From JAITWN01 sp034002745 (lineage in GTDB: Bacteria > Pseudomonadota > Gammaproteobacteria > SZUA-140), in contig JAVEZY010000007.1 of the NCBI GenBank assembly GCA_034002745.1, forward strand, positions 51,570-115,569: 64,000 nt of DNA, given 5' to 3'. The translations under genes and the position numbers were made by a program. Positions 32,493-41,014 of this stretch are shown one piece after another (within the stretch, counting starts at the first letter, position 1; each line of letters begins with the position of its first letter). The notes beneath the pieces were generated by a model. It was not told the DNA's origin. It did no database searches and saw nothing but the letters and a program-made list of their open reading frames with translations.

Positions 32493-33706
32493 CACCTGCC
32501 CCGTCGCGCCGCGATGCGCATGCGCAGCGCATTCAGCTTGATGAACCCTTCGGCGTCGCGCTGCTGATACTTGCCGGCGTCGTCCTCGAAGGTCGCGATA
32601 TCGGCATCGAACAGGCTGTCGCCGGCCGAGCGCCGCCCGACCACAGTGACATTGCCCTTGTACAGCTTGAGCCGGACGGTGCCGTTGACGTGCGCCTGGG
32701 AGGCGTCGATCATCTCCTGCAGCATCTTTCGCTCCGGACTCCACCAGTAGCCGTTGTACACCAGGCTGGCGTAACGCGGCATCAGCTCATCCTTGAGATG
32801 CGCGACTTCGCGATCGAGCGTGATCGACTCGATGGCGCGATGCGCCCTCAGCATCACCGTGCCGGCAGGCGTTTCGTAGCAACCACGCGACTTCATGCCG
32901 ACGTATCTGTTCTCCACCAGGTCGAGACGGCCGATGCCGTGCGCCGATGCGATCCGGTTGAGCTCGATCATGACCTCGGCCGGCGACACCCGCCTGCCGT
33001 CGATCGCAATGACATCCCCGCGCTCGTATTCGAGCTCGATGTACTGCGGCGCATCCGGGGCATCCTCGGGCGCCAGGGTCCACCGCCACATCGACGCCTC
33101 GGGTTCCGCCCACGGATCTTCCAGCACGCCGCCTTCATACGAGATGTGCAGCAGATTGGCATCCATGGAATAGGGCGAACCGCCACCGCGGCGCTTCTGT
33201 TCGACCGGGATCCCGTGCCGGTCGGCATAGGCAAGCAGCTTTTCACGCGACAGCAGATCCCATTCGCGCCAGGGCGAGATGATGCGGATATCCGGGTTCA
33301 GCGCATAGGCGCCGAGCTCGAAGCGCACCTGATCGTTGCCCTTGCCGGTGGCGCCGTGCGAAACGGCATCTGCGCCGGTTTCGGTCGCGATCTCGACCAA
33401 ACGCTTGGCGATCAGCGGCCGGGCGATGGACGTTCCGAGCAGATACTCGCCCTCGTAGAGCGTGTTGGCGCGGAACATCGGGAACACGTAGTCGCGGGCG
33501 AACTCCTCGCGCAGATCCTCGATGAAGATCTCCCGCACGCCCAGCAACTGCGCCTTGGCGCGGGCGGGCTCGACTTCCTCGCCCTGACCGATGTCGGCGG
33601 TGAAGGTCACCACTTCGCAGTCGTAGTTCTCCTGCAACCACTTGAGGATGACCGAGGTGTCGAGGCCACCAGAATAAGCGAGAACGACTTTCTTGACCGA
33701 TGACAT
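32492..33706 (-). CDS. argG: Argininosuccinate synthase
   Basis: Joins citrulline and aspartate with ATP in arginine synthesis. The 404 residues have the N-type ATP pyrophosphatase loop AYSGGLDTSVILKWL near the N-terminus, then GATGKGNDQVRFE and SPYSMDANLLHISYEGG, as in the short (class I) bacterial ArgG. argD and argF of the same pathway are about 20 kb away in this window on the other strand. Confidence 0.97.
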   Translation of the reverse strand: MSSVKKVVLAYSGGLDTSVILKWLQENYDCEVVTFTADIGQGEEVEPARAKAQLLGVREIFIEDLREEFARDYVFPMFRANTLYEGEYLLGTSIARPLIAKRLVEIATETGADAVSHGATGKGNDQVRFELGAYALNPDIRIISPWREWDLLSREKLLAYADRHGIPVEQKRRGGGSPYSMDANLLHISYEGGVLEDPWAEPEASMWRWTLAPEDAPDAPQYIELEYERGDVIAIDGRRVSPAEVMIELNRIASAHGIGRLDLVENRYVGMKSRGCYETPAGTVMLRAHRAIESITLDREVAHLKDELMPRYASLVYNGYWWSPERKMLQEMIDASQAHVNGTVRLKLYKGNVTVVGRRSAGDSLFDADIATFEDDAGKYQQRDAEGFIKLNALRMRIAARRGR

Positions 33707-33761
33707 AGGGATCGAGCTGCCAGTTAGTGGTTGATGTTCGATGATGTAAGCGCGGCGCGGC

Positions 33762-36700
33762 TCACGCCTTGCCTTTCGCTTTCGCCTTCTGACTGCGACG
33801 CAGACGGGACAGCAGCCTGCGCGCCATGTCGCCGAAGAGCTCGGTCTGGGTCGGATGCGGGTGGATCGCTTCGGCGACCTGTTCCAGCGTCATGTTGCCG
33901 GCCACCATCATCACGCCCTCTCCGACCAGGGTGTCCGCATGATCGGCGAGGAAATGAACGCCGATGATGCGATGCGAACGCTGATCGGCAACGATCTTGA
34001 TCATGCCGTGCGTTTCATTGTTGATCATCGCCTTGGCATCGATGCTCATGGGCGCCTTGACCTCGGCGGCATCGATGCCGGCAGCCTTGGCCTGCTCCAC
34101 GGACAGACCGACGAAAGCGGCCTGCGGACGAGTAAAGATGACGCCGCAGTCCTTCGCCTGATCGTAGCGGGCCTGTTCTCCAGCAATCGTCTGCGCCGCC
34201 ACGCGTCCCTGATGGCCGGCGGTATGCGCCAGCATCAGCCCGCCGATCACGTCGCCGACGGCAAAGATATGCGGCACGGAAGTGCGGCAGGATGCATCCA
34301 CGGTGATGACGCCCTTGTCCGATGCCACGCCGGCCTTGTCGAGCCCCAGCCCGTCAAGCGCGGGACGCTTGCCGGTCGCCATGAGCACGTAGTCCGCGCT
34401 CACCGAATGCTTCTTGCCGTCCGCATCCTTCCAGCTCAGCTTCATCTCGCCCGGCTTGCCGCTGATTTCCTCGACCTTGGCCGAGGCGTGGATCTTCAGC
34501 CGCGGCTCGGCGGACAGCACTTCGACCAGCGCACGGGCGATCTCGGGTTCGACCTCGGCCAGCACGCGGTCCTGCGCTTCGAACAGCGTCACCTGGCTGC
34601 CGAAATCCTGGAAGATCTGCGCCATTTCGAGACCGATGGCGCCGCCACCGACCACCACCAGGCGCTTGGGAACACCCTGCAGGCCCCAGACCGTATCGGA
34701 AGTGATGACGCCGCCCGTCGCCAGGCCTTCGCGCGCGCCCGGGATGGGCGGCACGAACGGCGGCGCGCCGGTCGCGACCACCGCGCAACCGAAGCTCAGC
34801 GTCTCGGGCTTTCCGCCCTGGCCATACTGCGCGCGCGCATAAGGATCGCTGCTGTTGCCGGAAGTGTCGATGGCCAGCTCATGCGGCCCGCTGAAGCTGG
34901 CATAGCCCTGGATCAGCTTGATCTTGACGCCGAGATCGGTCTTCTTCGCCATCTCGCCGCGGGTCTCCAGCACGCTGCGTCGGGTCTTCTCGAGCAGATC
35001 CCAGTTCAGCTTGCCGCGGTTCGTCCCCTCGACACCGAGATGCGCGTCTTCAGCGCGATCACGCAGGCGGTCGGCCGCCGCGCGCCAGGCCTTGGAGGGA
35101 ATGCAGCCGCGCCACAGGCATTCGCCGCCGGGCAGCGGCGCATCGTTGACCATCACCACGCGATAGCCGTGGCCGGCGAGATCGCGCGCACAGTCCTCGC
35201 CGCCCGGCCCGCCGCCGATCACGGCCACATCGTAATCCCATTCGCCTTCGGGGATCGCGGGGCCGGTAGCCATCCAGGAATCCGGGCGCTCGATGAGCTG
35301 CTTGAGCGTGTTGAGGTAGCGTGCCACGTGCGCGCCATATACCACGCGATGGTCGGCCGTGATGGTCAGTGGCATGCCGTCGGCGCTGGCGGCTCCGATT
35401 GCCAGGATCGCCGTGGTGCCGGGCGTCGGAATGGCATCGAAGAAGCTCACGCCAAGCATGCCCATGTTCGAGATCATGAACGTGGGATTGGCATACTCAT
35501 CAGGCTTGAGGCGACGCTTGCGGGCACGCTCGACCAGATCCTGCCACTGCGCGCCGAGCTCCGCGAGCGACTGCGATTCGCAGCGACGCAGCACCGGCAC
35601 CACCAGGCCGCCGTCTTCCGCGGTCACCGCCATGCCGATATCGACCTGCTCGCGCTCCACCAGCTTGTCCTCGTGCTGATAGGCCCAGTTCATGCGAGGG
35701 TTGTCGGCCATGGCGAGCGCGCAGGCGCGGGCGATGGCGACCGTCATCGAGACACCGTTCGCCTTGGCGGCTCGCGCCAGCGTCTCCGGACGGGCATGCA
35801 CCGTCACCCGGAACGTCGGCATGGTCATCGAGCGAACCATGTTCTGGCTGACCGCGCGCTCGAGAGAAGTCATCGGACGTCCGTTGCCGGGGACGTCGAT
35901 GATCTGCTGCCATGGCCCCGGTGCGGCCTGCGCCTGAGTCTGCGGGGCCGATGCGCCCGATGCACCGGCACGCAGCACGTCATCGGCGGTGATCTCGCCA
36001 AACGGTCCGCTGCCGGAAAGGCGACCGAGATCGACGCCCTGCTCGCCCGCGAGCCTGCGGGCATACGGCGTCGCCATCTTGCCTTCCGGCTTCGGCGCGG
36101 GCACGGCACCGGCACCGGCGCCTGCCGGTGCGGTCCGCGCCTGCGACGAGACGGTCTGACGAGGCTGTACCGCGGGTGCCGGCGCTGCGCTCGCCGGGGT
36201 GGCCGGCGCGGCCTCGCCCGGAGCCGCGCTCTCGCGCACGACCTGATCGCTGCTGGCCACCAGATACGCCATCGCCGAACCTACGGCGACCACGCTGTCG
36301 ACCGGCGCCAGCGGCCCGGACAGGATGCCTTCACGGAAGACCTCCACGTCCATGATGGCCTTGTCGGTTTCCACCGTCGCAACGATATCGCCGCGCTCGA
36401 TGGTATCGCCGATCTCCTTCTCCCAGCTCACCACCACGCCTTCCTGCATGGTATCGGAGAGCTGCGGCATTACGATGGTATGGGTTGCACCTTCGGGCGC
36501 ACCACTGCTCGCGGCGGGCGCGGAGGCGTGGGCCTCGGCAACAACCGCTTCGGCCTGGCCGGAAACGCCCTGCTCGCCTGCGCTCTCGCCCGGCTCCTGC
36601 GCCACCGCGCCCGGCATATCGCCGTCCTCGCGCACCTGCGAAGCATCGGCCACCAGCAGGGCCATGACCTCACCCACTGGAACGGTGCTGCCGACCGGCG

Positions 36701-36887
36701 CCAGCGGCCCGGACAGGAAGCCGTCGCGGAAGACTTCCACATCCATGATGGCCTTGTCGGTTTCGACCGTGGCCACGATGTCACCGCGCTCGATCCGGTC
36801 GCCGATGTTCTTTTCCCAGCTCACGACGACGCCTTCCTGCATGGTGTCGGACAGCTGGGGCATTTTGATCTGGTAGGCTTCGGACAT
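33762..36887 (-). CDS. Fused pyruvate dehydrogenase E2-E3: dihydrolipoamide acetyltransferase and dihydrolipoamide dehydrogenase
   Basis: A single 1041-residue chain combines two enzymes of the pyruvate dehydrogenase complex. Order: two near-identical lipoyl domains (lipoyl lysines K45 and K176 in ETDKAIMD), an Ala/Pro-rich linker, a peripheral-subunit-binding domain (about 250-290), the acyltransferase core with H513 in DHRVVYG, and from about residue 545 a complete E3. The E3 part has the FAD motif IGGGPGGEDCA, the redox disulfide C590-x4-C595 (GGECLWRGCIPSK), the NAD motif VVGGGAIGLEMAQ and the catalytic HPHPTQTE near the C-terminus. The fusion joins the domains with only a few residues between. 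The usual HxxxDG of E2 is HRVVYG here. Third gene of the operon after E1-alpha and E1-beta; no separate E2 or E3 gene is nearby. Confidence 0.93.
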   Translation of the reverse strand: MSEAYQIKMPQLSDTMQEGVVVSWEKNIGDRIERGDIVATVETDKAIMDVEVFRDGFLSGPLAPVGSTVPVGEVMALLVADASQVREDGDMPGAVAQEPGESAGEQGVSGQAEAVVAEAHASAPAASSGAPEGATHTIVMPQLSDTMQEGVVVSWEKEIGDTIERGDIVATVETDKAIMDVEVFREGILSGPLAPVDSVVAVGSAMAYLVASSDQVVRESAAPGEAAPATPASAAPAPAVQPRQTVSSQARTAPAGAGAGAVPAPKPEGKMATPYARRLAGEQGVDLGRLSGSGPFGEITADDVLRAGASGASAPQTQAQAAPGPWQQIIDVPGNGRPMTSLERAVSQNMVRSMTMPTFRVTVHARPETLARAAKANGVSMTVAIARACALAMADNPRMNWAYQHEDKLVEREQVDIGMAVTAEDGGLVVPVLRRCESQSLAELGAQWQDLVERARKRRLKPDEYANPTFMISNMGMLGVSFFDAIPTPGTTAILAIGAASADGMPLTITADHRVVYGAHVARYLNTLKQLIERPDSWMATGPAIPEGEWDYDVAVIGGGPGGEDCARDLAGHGYRVVMVNDAPLPGGECLWRGCIPSKAWRAAADRLRDRAEDAHLGVEGTNRGKLNWDLLEKTRRSVLETRGEMAKKTDLGVKIKLIQGYASFSGPHELAIDTSGNSSDPYARAQYGQGGKPETLSFGCAVVATGAPPFVPPIPGAREGLATGGVITSDTVWGLQGVPKRLVVVGGGAIGLEMAQIFQDFGSQVTLFEAQDRVLAEVEPEIARALVEVLSAEPRLKIHASAKVEEISGKPGEMKLSWKDADGKKHSVSADYVLMATGKRPALDGLGLDKAGVASDKGVITVDASCRTSVPHIFAVGDVIGGLMLAHTAGHQGRVAAQTIAGEQARYDQAKDCGVIFTRPQAAFVGLSVEQAKAAGIDAAEVKAPMSIDAKAMINNETHGMIKIVADQRSHRIIGVHFLADHADTLVGEGVMMVAGNMTLEQVAEAIHPHPTQTELFGDMARRLLSRLRRSQKAKAKGKA

Positions 36888-37004
36888 AGTTTCCCTGCGT
36901 GCGAAAGCGAAAAATCGAAAGAGATATCAAGAGAAAGGACGGGGGGAGGAATGCGAAGGCGCGGCAAGCGCCATCACGCCATCCCCGCTCATCCTTTCAC
37001 TGCG

Positions 37005-37035
37005 TCTCCCGGCGAGGGGACGCCCCGCCGGGAGA
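37005..37035 (-). other. Intercistronic hairpin between pdhB and the E2-E3 gene
   Basis: A 10-bp perfect stem TCTCCCGGCG/CGCCGGGAGA with an 11-nt loop lies just after the pdhB stop in a 153-bp gap before the E2-E3 start. No T-run follows. It may process or stabilise the message and so set the ratio of E1 to E2-E3. The rest of the gap holds a purine-rich stretch and no gene. Confidence 0.5.
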
Positions 37036-37040
37036 AATCA

Positions 37041-38033
37041 TCAGTGTTTGTTGCGCCGCCGGAACAGCGTCATCGTGCGTTCGACGACCTGGCCGACGTT
37101 GGGAATGGCTACCTTCTCGAGCGGACGACTGTAGGGAATGGGTACATTGCGCGCCGAAACCCGCAGCGGCGGCGCATCGAGCTCGAAGAAGCATTCCTCG
37201 TTGATGATCGCCATCACTTCGGCGCCGACGCCGACAGGCGCTTCCGCCTCCTCGACGATCACCGCGCGATGGGTCTTCGCCACCGAACGCACGATGCCTG
37301 CGCGATCCAGCGGGCTGAGCGAATACAGGTCGATCACCTCGGCATCCACCCCGTGCTCGCGAGCGAGAATCTCGGCCGCCTGCAGGCACCAGTGCACGGA
37401 CAGATTGTAGCCGAAGAGCGTGACGTCACGTCCCTGACGGCTCACTTCCGAACCCTCCAGGGGATGGAAGAACTCCTCGTCCGGCACCTCGCCGCGCATG
37501 TTGTACATGAGCTCGTGCTCGTTGATGAACACGGGATCCTCGCAGCGAACGGCGGACTTCAGCAGTCCGTACGCCTGGCGGGGATTGGAGGGCGTGACCA
37601 CACGCAGGCCGGCAATGCCCATGAACACCTTCTCCATGCGCGCCGAATGCTGCGCGCCGAGCTGGTGCGCGGTGCCGCCCGGGGAGCGGATCACCACCGG
37701 CGCAGTCAGCTGACCGCCTGACATGTAGCGCACCTTGGCCGCCGAGTTGGCGATCTGATCCAGCGCCAGCCAGGCAAAATTGACCGACATGATCTCGATG
37801 ATCGGACGCACGCCGATGAACGATGCGCCGATGCCAAGACCGGTGTAGCCGTTTTCGGAGATCGGGGTATCGATCACCCGCTCCGGGCCGTACTTCTCGT
37901 AAAGTCCCTGCGTCGCCTTGTAGGTACCACCGGCGACACCGATATCCTCACCCATGGCGATCACCAGGGGATCGTTCGTCATTTCCTCGTCATGGGCGCG
38001 CCGGATCGCTTCCCAATACATCATCTGCGCCAT
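37041..38033 (-). CDS. pdhB: Pyruvate dehydrogenase E1 component, beta subunit
   Basis: The 330-residue beta chain of a heterotetrameric E1. It has the ThDP-pairing region MGEDIGVAGGTYKATQGLYEKYG, DTPISENGYTGLGIG with the conserved glutamate, and the C-terminal transketolase domain (VIVEEAEAPVGVGAEVMAI). It overlaps pdhA by 1 nt. The alpha/beta type of E1, unlike the single-chain AceE of enteric bacteria, fits with a lipoyl-domain E2 of the kind encoded next door. Confidence 0.94.
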   Translation of the reverse strand: MAQMMYWEAIRRAHDEEMTNDPLVIAMGEDIGVAGGTYKATQGLYEKYGPERVIDTPISENGYTGLGIGASFIGVRPIIEIMSVNFAWLALDQIANSAAKVRYMSGGQLTAPVVIRSPGGTAHQLGAQHSARMEKVFMGIAGLRVVTPSNPRQAYGLLKSAVRCEDPVFINEHELMYNMRGEVPDEEFFHPLEGSEVSRQGRDVTLFGYNLSVHWCLQAAEILAREHGVDAEVIDLYSLSPLDRAGIVRSVAKTHRAVIVEEAEAPVGVGAEVMAIINEECFFELDAPPLRVSARNVPIPYSRPLEKVAIPNVGQVVERTMTLFRRRNKH

Positions 38034-39088
38034 CAGGCCTTCTCCCCCTTGCCCCTGACCCAGGGATCGTTCTCGGCGAGCACATACTTGTCGACATCCT
38101 GCGCGGACGGCAGCGCCGATTCTTCCGCGAACCTCACGATATCGTTCTCGATATGGTCGATGATCTCGCGATCCATCGTCTTGAACTCATCCAAGCTCAA
38201 TTCATTCTCCTCGATGAGGCGATTGCGCAGGATCGTGATCGGATCGCGCTTGAGCCACTTCTTTTCCTCGTCCTTGGAACGGTAGGCGTTCGAATCGGAC
38301 ATGGAATGGCCGCGATAGCGATAGGTCTGCAGCTCCAGGAAATACGGACCCTGGCCGGAGCGCACATGCTCGACGGCAGCGCTGGCCGCCTTGTGCACGG
38401 CCTCGATATCCTGGCCGTCCACCTGGATTCCCGGAATGTTGTAGGCAGCGGCGCGCTTGTACTGGTCGAGCACGGCCGTGGAGCGGTCGATGCGCGTCCC
38501 GATGCCATAAAGATTGTTTTCGCACACGAAGAGCGCGGGAAGCTCCCAGACCTTCGCCATGTTGAGCGATTCGTGGAACGTGCCCTGGTTGTTGGCGGCA
38601 TCCCCGAGGAAGCAGATCGAGATCTCGTCACCGCCCTTCAGCTTGATGCCCTTGGCGATGCCGACCGCGAGCGGGAAGGGTCCGCCGACCAGCGCGTAGC
38701 CGCCCATGAAGCGGTGCGCGACATCGAAAATGTGCATGGAACCGCCACGGCCCCGGCTCACGCCGGCCTCCTTGCCGTAGAGCTCCGCCATCACCGCGCG
38801 GGGATCGGAACCACACTTGATGGCGTGGATATGATCGCGGTATCCGGTGATGACATAGTCATGCCCCGGACGGGCAGCCTCGAGCACGCCGTGGGCACAT
38901 GCCTCCTGTCCGGAATAAAGGTGAAGGAATCCACCGATCTTGCGCTCCACATACGCCTCGTAACAACGCTCCTCGAAGCGCCGCGCAAAGAGCATCTCGC
39001 GCAGCAAGCGCTTCCTGTCGGCAACGCTGAGCGGGCGGTATCCGTCCTGCCGCGCGCCCTGTGACACATAGCCTGGCATCACGTTCAT
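38033..39088 (-). CDS. pdhA: Pyruvate dehydrogenase E1 component, alpha subunit
   Basis: The 351-residue alpha chain binds ThDP and decarboxylates pyruvate with PdhB. Visible motifs are FARRFEERCYEAYVERKIGGF, the substrate-channel YRDHIHA, RGRGGSMHIFD (E1-alpha phosphorylation-loop region), and the ThDP/Mg motif as GDAANNQGTFHESLN, in which the third residue is Ala instead of the usual Gly. Strong ribosome-binding sequence AGGAAG precedes the ATG at 39088. First gene of the pdhA-pdhB-E2E3 operon. Confidence 0.93.
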   Translation of the reverse strand: MNVMPGYVSQGARQDGYRPLSVADRKRLLREMLFARRFEERCYEAYVERKIGGFLHLYSGQEACAHGVLEAARPGHDYVITGYRDHIHAIKCGSDPRAVMAELYGKEAGVSRGRGGSMHIFDVAHRFMGGYALVGGPFPLAVGIAKGIKLKGGDEISICFLGDAANNQGTFHESLNMAKVWELPALFVCENNLYGIGTRIDRSTAVLDQYKRAAAYNIPGIQVDGQDIEAVHKAASAAVEHVRSGQGPYFLELQTYRYRGHSMSDSNAYRSKDEEKKWLKRDPITILRNRLIEENELSLDEFKTMDREIIDHIENDIVRFAEESALPSAQDVDKYVLAENDPWVRGKGEKA

Positions 39089-39444
39089 GGGCTAATCTTC
39101 CTAAATAATTCCGGTGCTTCCGGGATCCGGGTTGTCGACTCGACAGGCCGTCGAAAGACACGCCGGGGGACGCATCACGCTGCTGAAGACAGGCTCACGA
39201 TACTCGTTCACTTCGTGAAAACCACGATCTTCCGCCCGCTGGCGCCGTGCGCTGCATCCCCTGATCACGTTTCCAATGACCCGTTTACTGTTCTGTTTGG
39301 TATTGTTGCCCAGTTGAACGCGGCCTCCAAGCAATCAGCCCGGCAACGATCGCGCACGCGTTCGAGGCGCACAAGAACGGGATATGATCCGTTATTTTCC
39401 CGTACGAGGTCAATCCAATGCATAAGAGGGAGCCCGGATAACAG
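39089..39444. promoter_or_regulatory. Divergent control region of pdhA and the aminopeptidase gene
   Basis: A 356-bp non-coding stretch between divergent genes. It has a perfect 13-nt palindrome TGTCGACTCGACA at 39133-39145, 45 bp upstream of pdhA, which could be an operator. A TATGAT at 39383-39388 suits a -10 box for the forward gene. I see no gene in it. Confidence 0.4.
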
Positions 39445-40938
39445 ATGGCAGCACGTATCGAGCAGCGGACCGCTCCATTGCGCCGCGCGGCGCTGGACAC
39501 AACCGAAAATCTCATTGTTTTCATGCCGGAAAAGGAACCCCGCGGGATCTGGTCCGAAATTCCGTCGGGGGAGATCCTGCAACGGCGTCTGGCGCGCGCG
39601 CGGCGCGAGGGGCCACGCGGCCAGGTGCTCGAAACCGATCTGCCCAACGCCATCGGCACGCGCGTGACGCTGGAAGCACTGCCGGCGGAGATTTCCACCT
39701 TCGAACTGCTGTCCAAGGCCCGCGCCCATGTGCAGCGCCACCGCGATCACGGCGCGCGCAGCATCGGCGTCGCCATGCCGGGACTCGTCGAGGCGCTGAG
39801 CGCGCGCGTGGTGGACGCCGTCAGTGCCGCCGCGCTGGCCGCCGATGCGCCGATGCCCGACTTCCGCAGTCGTCCCGAGCGCCGCCGCCGCCTCGCCGGC
39901 CTGCGGTTTCATGGCGTGTCACAACGCGTCGATCTGGCTCGCACCCGCGCCGAAGCCGAGGGCAACGCGCTCGCACGCGAACTCACCATGTTGCCGCCGA
40001 ACGAACTCACGCCCCGCCGTTACCGCAGGCGCATCTCCGCGCTGGCGCGCGAGGAAGGCTGGACCATGCGCTTCCTCGACAGCCAGGCGCTGCGCCGCCA
40101 GCGCGCCGGCGCGTTCCTCGCGGTGGTCCAGGGCAGCGACACCGACGATGCCGGCATCGTCGAACTGCGCTACCGGCCCGCCACCCGCCGCGCGAACAGC
40201 CGCGAGTTGTGCCTGGTGGGCAAGGGGCTGTGCTACGACACGGGCGGGGTCAACCTGAAACCGGCGCGATACATGCAGGGCATGCACGAGGACATGGCGG
40301 GCAGCGCCGTGGCGCTCGGAACCCTGCTGGCACTGACCCGACTGCGGGCGCCGTTCCCGATTCGCTGCTGGCTGGCTCTCGCCCAGAATCATATCGGTCC
40401 GCGGGCCTACAAGCCGGGAGACGTGGTCACCGCAAGCAATGGCACTACCATTGAAGTGGTGCACACCGATGCGGAAGGCCGCATGGTGCTCGCCGACACG
40501 CTCGCCCTCGCCAGCCGTAGCGATCCGGCCCTGATCATCGATTATGCGACGCTCACCGGAAGCTGTATCCAGGCGCTCGGCACCACGTACAGCGGAGCCG
40601 TCACCAATCGGGATGCGCTGCGCGAAGACATCGTTCGCGCGGGACGGGCCAGCGGGGAACGAGTGTGGCCCTTCCCATTCGATGCGGATTACGATCGGGG
40701 ACTGGAAAGCCGCATCGCGGACGTGCGTCAGTGCACGCTGGAGGGCGAAGCCGATCACATCCTTGCCGCGCGCTTCCTGTCCCGCTTCGTTGGCGACAAA
40801 CCGTGGATTCACATCGACCTGGCGGCCGGCAGCCACAAGGGCGGGCTGGCGCATGTCCCGACCGACACTACGGGATTCGGCGTCCGCTTCACGCTCGATC
40901 TGCTGTACGGTCAGCAGGTGCTGCAGGGCGTCAAGTAG
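39445..40938 (+). CDS. Leucyl aminopeptidase (M17 family)
   Basis: A cytosolic two-metal aminopeptidase. The 497 residues have a divergent N-terminal domain and a conserved M17 catalytic domain. GKGLCYDTGGVNLKP provides the metal-binding Lys and Asp, MHEDMAGSA the next Asp, and VVHTDAEGRMVLADTLA the Asp-x-Glu ligands; the family usually has NTDAEGRL, so His replaces Asn. Near the C-terminus, WIHIDLAAGSHKGGLAHVPTDTTGFGVR matches the family. Symbol pepA avoided because several M17 paralogues exist. Confidence 0.9.
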   Translation: MAARIEQRTAPLRRAALDTTENLIVFMPEKEPRGIWSEIPSGEILQRRLARARREGPRGQVLETDLPNAIGTRVTLEALPAEISTFELLSKARAHVQRHRDHGARSIGVAMPGLVEALSARVVDAVSAAALAADAPMPDFRSRPERRRRLAGLRFHGVSQRVDLARTRAEAEGNALARELTMLPPNELTPRRYRRRISALAREEGWTMRFLDSQALRRQRAGAFLAVVQGSDTDDAGIVELRYRPATRRANSRELCLVGKGLCYDTGGVNLKPARYMQGMHEDMAGSAVALGTLLALTRLRAPFPIRCWLALAQNHIGPRAYKPGDVVTASNGTTIEVVHTDAEGRMVLADTLALASRSDPALIIDYATLTGSCIQALGTTYSGAVTNRDALREDIVRAGRASGERVWPFPFDADYDRGLESRIADVRQCTLEGEADHILAARFLSRFVGDKPWIHIDLAAGSHKGGLAHVPTDTTGFGVRFTLDLLYGQQVLQGVK

Positions 40939-41014
40939 GCAGTACCGCGACAGGACGCGTATACTGCCCGACTTCATGGCCGCATCTTTCGAGGCAGAGC
41001 AAGGAGCCCGGATC

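Noticed and set aside
33855..37721. A very long open frame (1288 codons) on the forward strand opposite the PDH genes
   Set aside because: It is the antisense shadow of GC-rich coding sequence for pdhB and E2-E3, has His/Arg/Asp-rich low-complexity composition and matches no family.
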